From Neisseriaceae bacterium (GTDB taxonomy: Bacteria > Pseudomonadota > Gammaproteobacteria > Burkholderiales > Neisseriaceae), in assembly GCA_030146285.1 (NCBI GenBank), contig JASLBZ010000061.1, forward strand, positions 1 to 16,636: 16,636 nucleotides of DNA, given 5' to 3'. Positions 6,324 through 12,062 of the stretch are shown in pieces. The stretch's first letter is position 1. The number at the start of each line of letters is the position of its first letter. Below the pieces are notes generated by a model that was not told the origin of the DNA, ran no database searches, and was given only the letters and a program-made list of their open reading frames with translations. Made by a program: the position numbers and the translations under genes.

Positions 6324-7468
6324 TGGAATTGTTAGATTATGGCACCCTGAAGTTTATTTGGTGGTTATTGGTAGGCGTGTTGTTGGTAGGTTTTACCGTT
6401 ATGGATGGCCACGACATGGGCGTGGGAGCATTGCTGCCTTTTGTTGGCAAAACCGATGACGAGCGCCGTGTTTGTATCAATACCGTAGCACCGCATTGGG
6501 ATGGTAACCAAGTTTGGTTTATCACCGCCGGTGGCGCAATTTTTGCCGCATTTCCTTTTATTTATGCCACGGCCTTTTCAGGCTTTTATTGGGCAATGCT
6601 GATTGTGTTGTTTGCCTTGTTCTTGCGTCCTGTGGGCTTTGATTACCGCAGTAAGCTACACAGCCAAACCTGGCGCAACAGTTGGGATTGGGCCTTGTTT
6701 GTTGGTAGTTTTGTGCCGCCGGTTATTTTTGGTGTTGCCTTTGGTAATTTGTTGCTGGGCGTTCCTTTTTATTTCGATGACAGTTTGCGCTCTTTTTATA
6801 CCGGCTCATTTTGGGCGTTGTTAAACCCATTTGCGTTGTTGTGCGGTGTGGTGGCTTCTAGCATGGTGATTGCCCATGGCGGTGTGTATTTAGCACATCG
6901 AACCGAGGGCGATGTTCAAAAACGTGCCAAATGCTTTTCAGCAATTGCTCAGGCAGTGGCATTGATGGGCTTTACTTTGGCGGGGGTTTGGGTGGTTTTG
7001 GGTATCGAAGGCTACGCAATTGCCTCTGGCGCCAACCCCAATATGCTATCAGACCCCACTTTAAAAGTGGTGGTACATGAAGCAGGCGCTTGGATGCACA
7101 ATTTTAATGCCATGCCATTGCTTTGGATTGTGCCACTTTTGGCTTATGTTGGTTTTTTGGGTGCGTGGGCTTTGGTGGCAAGTGGCAAAACATTCTGGGC
7201 ATTTTGGTCTTCTGCAATCGGTATTGCTGGTGTGATTGCAACGGCAGCCGTGGCCATGTTCCCATTCATGATGCCTTCTTCAAGCCATCCAAACATGAGC
7301 TTAACCCTCTGGGACAGTGCTTCTAGTGAATTAACCTTAACGGTTATGTTGGTTGTTGCGCTGATTTTTGTGCCGATTATTTTGGTGTACACCCGTTGGG
7401 CATACAGCGTGATGCGTGGCAAGGTGACCGCCGATTATATTCGTGAAAATAACCATACATTGTATTAA
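6323..7468 (+). CDS. cydB: Cytochrome bd quinol oxidase subunit II
   Basis: CydB is the second large integral membrane subunit that pairs with CydA. At 381 residues it is close to the usual 379. The N-terminal helix leads into FTVMDGHDMGVGALLPFVGK, and the conserved VAPHWDGNQVWFITAGGAIFAAFP follows at about 55-78. Later markers include FLRPVGFDYRSK and the C-terminal MFPFMMPSSSHPNMSLTLWDSASS, a conserved periplasmic-edge motif. Multiple hydrophobic segments run through the protein. Its ATG shares a base with the cydA stop, and AGGAGGG (6308-6314) lies inside the end of cydA, so translation is coupled. Confidence 0.98.
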   Translation: MELLDYGTLKFIWWLLVGVLLVGFTVMDGHDMGVGALLPFVGKTDDERRVCINTVAPHWDGNQVWFITAGGAIFAAFPFIYATAFSGFYWAMLIVLFALFLRPVGFDYRSKLHSQTWRNSWDWALFVGSFVPPVIFGVAFGNLLLGVPFYFDDSLRSFYTGSFWALLNPFALLCGVVASSMVIAHGGVYLAHRTEGDVQKRAKCFSAIAQAVALMGFTLAGVWVVLGIEGYAIASGANPNMLSDPTLKVVVHEAGAWMHNFNAMPLLWIVPLLAYVGFLGAWALVASGKTFWAFWSSAIGIAGVIATAAVAMFPFMMPSSSHPNMSLTLWDSASSELTLTVMLVVALIFVPIILVYTRWAYSVMRGKVTADYIRENNHTLY

Positions 7469-7482
7469 TTAAAGGAGTTGCT

Positions 7483-7614
7483 ATGTGGTATTTTGCTTGG
7501 GTCTTGGGTATTGGTTTTGCAGTGTCATTGGCGATTTTAAATGTTTTGTGGGGCGAGTTTGAAGAAGAGCGTCGCCAATCTTTGCAAGATTATCAGAATC
7601 GAGAACAGCCATGA
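7483..7614 (+). CDS. cydX: CydX, small third subunit of cytochrome bd oxidase
   Basis: This is a 43-residue protein whose start MWYFAWVLGIG closely matches the E. coli CydX/YbgT N-terminus (37 residues). One membrane helix spans about 4-23 and ends at WGEFEEERRQ, where the conserved Glu-rich border lies. In E. coli CydX binds CydA and stabilises the haems. The ribosome-binding site is strong (AAAGGAG, 7471-7477) and the gene starts 14 nt after cydB. Its last bases overlap a possible start of the next gene (ATGA). The C-terminal tail is somewhat longer and more polar than in E. coli. Genes this short are often missed in automatic annotation. Confidence 0.95.
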   Translation: MWYFAWVLGIGFAVSLAILNVLWGEFEEERRQSLQDYQNREQP

Positions 7615-7628
7615 GATGGGAGCCTTGT

Positions 7629-7913
7629 ATGGACCAAGAACACAAGACCGTATCCGCTTGGAATTGGCCACTCTTTGTATGGGGTTTGGTGGTGATGGTG
7701 GTGATTAATATCTCACCAATGGTATTGATTGACAGCACCACGGGCAAAACCAACCATTGGATGGTGATGTTTTTATTGATGTCCATGAGCGCCTCTTTTG
7801 TGCGAGGTGTTGGTTTTGTGCCCAAACATGCATTGCCGCGCGTCTTGCTCGGTGCGCTAGCTGCGGTACTCTACGCAGCGATTGCTGCGGTTTTGTATCT
7901 GATTCACATGTAA
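7629..7913 (+). CDS. ybgE: YbgE-family cyd operon membrane protein
   Basis: This is a 94-residue integral membrane protein with about three hydrophobic segments (NWPLFVWGLVVMVVINISP; WMVMFLLMSMSASF; LLGALAAVLYAAIAAVLYLI). The motif FVRGVGFVPKHALPR between the second and third is the hallmark of the YbgE family, which follows cydAB(X) in many proteobacteria and whose function is not firmly known. I prefer ATG 7629 because GGGAG (7618-7622) lies 6 nt upstream. An earlier in-frame ATG at 7611 overlaps the cydX stop as ATGA and would add six residues. A strong terminator begins right after the stop, closing the operon. Confidence 0.88.
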   Translation: MDQEHKTVSAWNWPLFVWGLVVMVVINISPMVLIDSTTGKTNHWMVMFLLMSMSASFVRGVGFVPKHALPRVLLGALAAVLYAAIAAVLYLIHM

Positions 7914-7916
7914 ATC

Positions 7917-7949
7917 AAAAAGCGACCTATGAAAAATAGGTCGCTTTTT
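7917..7949. terminator. Bidirectional terminator between ybgE and dtd
   Basis: AAAAAGCGACCTAT (7917-7930) pairs perfectly with ATAGGTCGCTTTTT (7936-7949) around the loop GAAAA. More T follow to 7951 on the plus strand, and the A-tract supplies a U-tract on the minus strand. It ends both the cyd and the GNAT-ThiF-dtd operons. Confidence 0.95.
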
Positions 7950-7979
7950 TTATCCCATCAAGTCAATGGCGATTTGGCT

Positions 7980-8441
7980 TTAAAAATCTTTTTTAGAATC
8001 AATCAAAAAAGTCACAGGGCCATCGTTACAAAGCGTGACTTGCATGTGGGTTTGAAATTGGCCCGTTGCCACTTTCAGGCCATTGTTACGCAGTATTTGC
8101 GCGACTTCCTCATACAATTGATTGGCAACTTCAGGTGCGCCAGCATGAGAAAAAGAAGCACGTCTGCCTTTTCTGACATCGCCATACAAAGTAAATTGTG
8201 AGACCAAAAGGATTTCACCTTTAATCGCATGAATATCCCAATTCATTTTGCCTTCATCGTCTTCAAATAAGCGCAAATACTGAATTTTGTCCGCGATGTA
8301 TTGGGCATCGGTACTGTTGTCTTCATCTCCCACACCCAAAAGCACCATTAAACCGTGTTCAATCATGCCATGGGTTGTGCGCTCATTTGCCTTCAAGACA
8401 TCGACTTGGGCGTGAGTGACGCGTTGTACTACAGCTCGCAT
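7980..8441 (-). CDS. dtd: D-aminoacyl-tRNA deacylase
   Basis: Dtd hydrolyses D-amino acids, and glycine mischarged on tRNA-Ala, from tRNA, so protecting translation. The 153-residue protein starts with the family's MRAVVQRVTHAQV. It carries both active-site motifs, SQFTL (81-85, in LLVSQFTLYGD) and GPVT (141-144, in NDGPVTFLIDS), plus KGRRASFSHAG between them. Length and motifs agree with bacterial Dtd1. Its ATG comes 1 nt after the stop of the upstream ThiF-like gene, so it is the last gene of a three-gene operon. Nothing is missing or unusual in the enzyme itself. Confidence 0.97.
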   Translation of the reverse strand: MRAVVQRVTHAQVDVLKANERTTHGMIEHGLMVLLGVGDEDNSTDAQYIADKIQYLRLFEDDEGKMNWDIHAIKGEILLVSQFTLYGDVRKGRRASFSHAGAPEVANQLYEEVAQILRNNGLKVATGQFQTHMQVTLCNDGPVTFLIDSKKDF

Positions 8442-8442
8442 A

Positions 8443-9198
8443 TTAATTCCTTATGGATTGGCAACAGGTACAAGCTGGGTTAGCTTCAATACCAAAAGAT
8501 TGCCATGTTCCTTTGATGGCATCATAGGTTAACAGTTGATTCACGGGAATCTCACCAATACCCAATAATAATTTAAGGGTAATGGCAGCCTGAACCGAGC
8601 CAATAATGCCCACCAATGGCGCAAACACGCCAAATGTTGCACATGCACCATCGCTGGCTTCATTGCCACTGAATAAACAGTGATAACATGCTGAACCCAA
8701 ATGCGGTTGGTATACCGAAATCTGCCCATTAAATCGCACCGCCGCCCCTGAAACCAAACTGATTTTGGTTTGGCAGATGGCCAGATTGATGGCTTGGCGA
8801 GTGGGGAAGTTGTCGGTGCAATCGACAACCACATCGATTTTGTGCTCAAGAATCAAGGCCACCAAGTCAGCTGAAAGCAGCTTTCTTGGAATGGCGCTGA
8901 TGCGGATGGTGTCATTGAGATTCGCCAAACGTTTGGCCATGACATCGGCTTTGTTCTGGCCAATATCATGTTGAGTAAACATGATTTGGCGCTGTAAATT
9001 GCTCAGCTCAATTTCATCATCATCGGCTAAGAAAAGTTGACCAATGCCAGATGCAGCTAAGTAAGGCAAAACACTGGCGCCTAAGCCTCCACAGCCTACC
9101 ACCAATACTTTGGCATTCAATAAGGCAGCCTGACCTTCAAAGCCGATTTCATCCAATAAAATATGGCGGCTATAGCGCAATAATTCGTTGTCATTCAT
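8443..9198 (-). CDS. ThiF/MoeB/HesA-family adenylating (E1-like) enzyme
   Basis: Members adenylate the C-terminal glycine of a ubiquitin-like sulfur carrier (ThiS, MoaD or a relative) to start sulfur transfer in thiamine or molybdopterin synthesis. The 251 residues show RYSRHILLDEIG (8-19), the nucleotide loop GCGGLG (35-40), the Arg/Asn set ELSNLQRQIMF (64-74), Lys83, and DCTDNFPTR (126-134). Two CxxC pairs are likely zinc ligands (Cys171/174 and Cys243/246). Cys186 in ACATFGVFAP sits where ThiF has its conserved cysteine. There is no C-terminal rhodanese domain. The sequence cannot decide between ThiF and MoeB, and no thiS, thiG or moa gene is nearby, so I give no symbol. It lies between a GNAT gene and dtd, with 1-nt gaps on both sides. 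Confidence 0.88.
   Translation of the reverse strand: MNDNELLRYSRHILLDEIGFEGQAALLNAKVLVVGCGGLGASVLPYLAASGIGQLFLADDDEIELSNLQRQIMFTQHDIGQNKADVMAKRLANLNDTIRISAIPRKLLSADLVALILEHKIDVVVDCTDNFPTRQAINLAICQTKISLVSGAAVRFNGQISVYQPHLGSACYHCLFSGNEASDGACATFGVFAPLVGIIGSVQAAITLKLLLGIGEIPVNQLLTYDAIKGTWQSFGIEANPACTCCQSIRN
8583..8594 (+). repeat. DNA uptake sequence-like 12-mer (TGGCAGCCTGAA)
   Basis: It carries the exact core GCAGCCTGAA and matches AGGCAGCCTGAA at 11 of 12. It lies inside the ThiF-like gene, on the strand opposite to it. Confidence 0.6.
9123..9134 (+). repeat. Degenerate DNA uptake sequence (AGGCAGCCTGAC)
   Basis: It matches the Kingella-type word AGGCAGCCTGAA except for the last base. It is the second copy in the ThiF-like gene, about 540 bp from the first. 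Confidence 0.45.
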
Positions 9199-9199
9199 G

Positions 9200-9733
9200 C
9201 TATTGGCTTTCTGTTAACGAACAAGATACCAATGATAAGCCAAAAATGATGACGTCTGCCAGTTGCGTATCCAAAAGGCAGAATTTTGGCAACAAGCCCC
9301 ATTGAGTAAAACCATTTTTTAAAAAGAAACGGCAACTGGGCTCATTGTGGGCAAAAATAATGGCCGTGATATTGTGTATGCCATTGGCTTTGCCCCAGTT
9401 GATGGCGTGGTCTAATAAAAACTGGCCTAAGCCAGATTTTCGCTCATCTGGATGGATATAAATGCTGATTTCCGTACTGATGTGATAAGCCGCGCGAGCA
9501 TAGTAATCACTTAAGCTTAACCAACCACAAACCTCGTCATTTTCATTTACCGCCACCCACAACGGGCGGCTGTTTTCATTGTGAGCATGAAACCATGCTT
9601 CTCTGTCGGCAACGCTGACGGGGTGCAAATCAGCTGTAACTTGCCGAGAGGCGACGGTGCTGTTATAGATTGCGACAATGGCCGCCAAATCTGCAAGGGT
9701 AGCAATGCGAGGTGTCAATTTTTTTGAAATCAT
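9200..9733 (-). CDS. GNAT-family N-acetyltransferase, phosphinothricin/methionine-sulfone acetyltransferase type
   Basis: This is a 177-residue single-domain acetyltransferase that should transfer acetyl from acetyl-CoA to an amine. The N-terminus PRIATLADLAAIVAIYN is typical. Motif A runs at about 90-111 (SIYIHPDERKSGLGQFLLDH) with the CoA-phosphate loop R98-K-S-G-L-G103. Motif B follows with Asn130 in HNEPSCRFFLKNGFTQWG. The layout with VASRQVTAD and WFHAH early on resembles the Pat/Bar/MnaT group, which acetylates phosphinothricin or methionine sulfoximine-like amino acids; the true substrate is unknown. The start at ATG 9733 is preferred to a TTG at 9778, since family homology begins there. 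The gene is first in an operon with the ThiF-like gene (1-nt gap) and dtd. Confidence 0.85.
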   Translation of the reverse strand: MISKKLTPRIATLADLAAIVAIYNSTVASRQVTADLHPVSVADREAWFHAHNENSRPLWVAVNENDEVCGWLSLSDYYARAAYHISTEISIYIHPDERKSGLGQFLLDHAINWGKANGIHNITAIIFAHNEPSCRFFLKNGFTQWGLLPKFCLLDTQLADVIIFGLSLVSCSLTESQ

Positions 9734-9812
9734 GGTTATTTTGTCATCGGTATTGGTCTGTAAATTTGAGTAAAGCAAAAAGCCATTTATGCCACTTCAT
9801 GGGTGCTGAAAT

Positions 9813-10174
9813 ATGCAGTTGAATACTGTGGTATTTCATCAATTAAGTCATGGCTATGGGTGCGGATACACAATGGTGGCTTTGGGTATTGAAGCACAAA
9901 CATGCGGCACAGAAAAGAGCTTAATGGGATCTAAAATAGTGCAAATTTTAATAATACTTATTTGAAAACACAGGATGAGTAAGCCTTTTGTGGTGTTGTT
10001 AATGCTAATGGATTAATTGTTGTATGTGGGTATGTGAAAGCCATTTACAATCGTGAGTGTGGGTTTGGTATTTTGGCACAAGTAAAAGATGTTGATTGGA
10101 AAATTCGTCAGACATACCAAGCTGAAATGACAGATGGCGAAAATAATCGAGTAGCCCTTGCCTTGCGTATCTGA
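9813..10174 (+). pseudogene. Possible gene remnant, two out-of-frame protein-like fragments
   Basis: Fragment 1 (9813-9965) reads MQLNTVVFHQLSHGYGCGYT followed by MVALGIEAQTCGTEK. Fragment 2 (9983-10174, no start codon at its beginning) includes YVKAIYNRECGFGILAQVKD, then VDWKIRQTYQAEMTDGENNR and VALALRI before a TGA. Fragment 2 in particular has the charged and hydrophobic alternation of a folded protein rather than of random AT-rich DNA. The frames differ by two positions and a stop lies between them, so if they were once one gene it is broken. I recognise no family. A chance frame remains quite possible. Confidence 0.28.
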
Positions 10175-10191
10175 GTTTGCAAAGGTATCCT
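10163..10191 (+). promoter_or_regulatory. Weak predicted promoter of nlpD
   Basis: TTGCGT (10163-10168) and TATCCT (10186-10191) stand 17 bp apart, with initiation near 10198 and a leader of about 28 nt. The match to consensus is moderate (3 and 4 of 6). Confidence 0.3.
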
Positions 10192-10225
10192 TAAACCACA
10201 ATTGAATATTAAATGACAAGAAAAT

Positions 10226-10963
10226 ATGTTTGGGATAAAAGAAAAGGTAACGGCTCTGGCCTTGGCTTCGGCCTTTTTATTGAGCGCTTGTGGCGGCCAT
10301 TCTGCACCCGTGGTGAATGGCAACTCGGGAACGGTTTATACCAATACGGCTGCGCCAGCTGGGTATTATCGCGTACAGCGAGGGGACAATTTGTTTCGTA
10401 TTGGTTTGAAATTCAATCAAAATACCAAAACATTGAGTGCTTGGAATGGCTTGTCAGACCCATCACAAATTGAAGTGGGTCAATTGTTACGCGTGAGTAA
10501 AAATACGTCGGGTAAAACCACAACCAGCAAGAACAAGCCAAGCAATACAAGTGGCAATAAAAATACCAGTAAACCCACAACGCCAGTATCAACAGGCAAA
10601 GTCAATATTCGCATGCAAAAGCCAGCCAATGGCACCATTATTGCTAACTTTAATGGTGGGACTAATAAAGGCATTGATATCGGTGGGCGAGTAGGTGATC
10701 CGATTGTTGCTGCGGCAGCAGGGCAGGTTATGTATGTCGGTTCTGGGGTGCGTGGTTATGGTAATTTGATTTTGATTAAACACAACAGCACGGTTTTAAC
10801 TGCATATGCGCACAACCAAAGCATGCTGGTTAAGCAAGGTCAAAATGTGAGTGCTGGACAAAAGATTGCAACCATGGGTAAGGACGAAGACGATGGCCGT
10901 GCCAAGTTGCATTTTGAAGTTCGCGTCAATGGCAAAGCTGTGAATCCAAGCCCTTATTTATAA
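10226..10963 (+). CDS. nlpD: NlpD-type lipoprotein, LysM plus degenerate LytM domain (amidase activator)
   Basis: This 245-residue envelope protein has a lipoprotein signal with lipobox LLSAC (lipidated Cys22). A LysM peptidoglycan-binding domain follows at about 47-91 (YYRVQRGDNLFRIGLKFN to QIEVGQLLRV), then a Thr/Ser/Lys/Asn-rich linker (92-125) and a C-terminal M23/LytM domain (about 130-245). In active M23 enzymes zinc is held by HxxxD and the second His of HxH. Here the first His is Asn147 (NKGID, with Asp151 kept) and the HxH reads KLH (Lys227, His229 kept). The domain is therefore almost surely non-hydrolytic, as in NlpD and EnvC, which activate septal amidases such as AmiC for daughter-cell separation. 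The ribosome-binding site before ATG 10226 is weak. Confidence 0.88.
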   Translation: MFGIKEKVTALALASAFLLSACGGHSAPVVNGNSGTVYTNTAAPAGYYRVQRGDNLFRIGLKFNQNTKTLSAWNGLSDPSQIEVGQLLRVSKNTSGKTTTSKNKPSNTSGNKNTSKPTTPVSTGKVNIRMQKPANGTIIANFNGGTNKGIDIGGRVGDPIVAAAAGQVMYVGSGVRGYGNLILIKHNSTVLTAYAHNQSMLVKQGQNVSAGQKIATMGKDEDDGRAKLHFEVRVNGKAVNPSPYL

Positions 10964-10988
10964 TGGGCCAGACGGGTAAAGTCAGTAT

Positions 10989-11017
10989 AAAAAAGCCGCA
11001 GAATCTGCGGCTTTTTT
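10989..11017. terminator. Bidirectional terminator between nlpD and hemH
   Basis: AAAAAAGCCGCAG (10989-11001) pairs with CTGCGGCTTTTTT (11005-11017) across the loop AAT. The 7-bp GC-rich core has an A-tract on one side and a T-tract on the other, serving both converging transcripts. Confidence 0.95.
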
Positions 11018-11025
11018 GATGGGTT

Positions 11026-12054
11026 TTATTCCCAACCTTGTAAATTGCGTTTAACCAATTGGAACATAGCATCAATCCATTCAGGTTCTGTGTTCAAGCA
11101 CGGAATGTATTGAAATTGTACGCCGCCTGCAGCATGAAAATCTTCTTTACCTTGTAAGCAAATTTCTTCCATGGTTTCTAAACAATCACTGCTAAAACCT
11201 GGGCAAATTATATCAATACTGGTAATGCCTTGCTTTGGCAGCTCTTCAAACAAATCTTGGGTCGATGGACCAATCCATTTGGCTGGGCCAAATCGGCTTT
11301 GAAAGCACATCACATAATCGTCTTCACTTAAAGACAATTCACGCGCAAGCAGTTCACTGGTTTTTTGACACTGGTTGTAATAAGGGTCGCCTTTTTTAAC
11401 GCTGATTTTGGGGATGCCATGGAAACTTAACAACAGTTTTTGCGCACGGCCTTTGTTTTTCCAATGCCGTTCAATGGTTGCTGCTAAGGCGCGAATGTAA
11501 TCTGCATCGTCATAATAGTGTTTGATGGTGCGAACCGACATCATGTTGCGTTGTTTTAAAACTTCCAGATAAACTTTATCCAATGCAGCACCTGTGCTTG
11601 ATGCTGCATATTGTGGATACAGCGGCAGCACCAATATTTGCTCGACACCTTGTGCTTTGAGCTGAGCGAGCTGGTCTTTGACGCTGGGTTTGCCATAAGT
11701 CATGGCAAAATCAACAATCACTTGTGAATGGGCAGCCTGAAAACGCTCTTTTAACAGCTGGGTTTGCTGTTGGGTAAAAACCATCAAAGGTGATCCTTCT
11801 TTGGACCAAATTTTAGCATAATTCTTGGCACTTTTTTTGGGGCGAAATGGCAAAATAACACCATACAAAATCACATTCCACAGCCATTTAGGTGCTTCAA
11901 TCACCCGACTGTCTGACAAAAATTCAGCCAAATAAGTTTTAACGTCTTTCACACTTGCTGATGCAGGTGTGCCCAAGTTCACCAATAAAACAGCTGTTTT
12001 GGGTTGTCGATTGTTGTTGGTTGCAATGTGTGGTTCTGGGTAAAAAAATGCCAT
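11026..12054 (-). CDS. hemH: Ferrochelatase
   Basis: HemH inserts Fe2+ into protoporphyrin IX, the last step of protohaem synthesis, acting at the inner face of the membrane. The 342-residue protein contains AVLLVNLGTP (21-30), the catalytic His212 in LLLSFHGIPK, KGDPYYNQCQKT (221-232), FQSRFGPAKWIGPST (251-265), and CPGFSSDCLETMEEI (284-298) with Glu293 as the second active-site residue. All are characteristic and intact. It lies 8 nt downstream of ftsK and ends at the nlpD/hemH terminator, so it is probably the last gene of anmK-ftsK-hemH. Its product serves both the bd oxidase and the c-type cytochrome encoded in this window, though the link is only one of proximity. Confidence 0.97.
   Translation of the reverse strand: MAFFYPEPHIATNNNRQPKTAVLLVNLGTPASASVKDVKTYLAEFLSDSRVIEAPKWLWNVILYGVILPFRPKKSAKNYAKIWSKEGSPLMVFTQQQTQLLKERFQAAHSQVIVDFAMTYGKPSVKDQLAQLKAQGVEQILVLPLYPQYAASSTGAALDKVYLEVLKQRNMMSVRTIKHYYDDADYIRALAATIERHWKNKGRAQKLLLSFHGIPKISVKKGDPYYNQCQKTSELLARELSLSEDDYVMCFQSRFGPAKWIGPSTQDLFEELPKQGITSIDIICPGFSSDCLETMEEICLQGKEDFHAAGGVQFQYIPCLNTEPEWIDAMFQLVKRNLQGWE
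11730..11741 (+). repeat. DNA uptake sequence-like 12-mer (GGGCAGCCTGAA) inside hemH
   Basis: It carries the exact core GCAGCCTGAA and matches AGGCAGCCTGAA at 11 of 12, on the strand opposite the gene. Confidence 0.6.
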
Positions 12055-12062
12055 GATATGCC

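Larger units (their letters stand above)
9734..10225. other. Intergenic region with possible decayed coding sequence
   Basis: This is a 492-nt gap between the divergent GNAT and nlpD genes. No intact gene is convincing. On the plus strand there are a 50-codon frame from ATG 9813 to the stop at 9965, and a protein-like stretch in another frame ending at 10174 (described separately). The nlpD promoter is probably near the right end. Minus-strand frames in 10013-10323 have implausible composition and are judged spurious. I found no strong hairpin, uptake word or repeat here. Confidence 0.5.

Noticed and set aside
9734..9778. TTG start giving a 192-residue GNAT protein
   Set aside because: It is a rare start without a ribosome-binding site; family similarity begins close to the ATG at 9733.
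10013..10323. Minus-strand frames upstream of and overlapping nlpD
   Set aside because: They overlap the nlpD signal-peptide region or the decayed stretch and have no ribosome-binding site or protein-like features.
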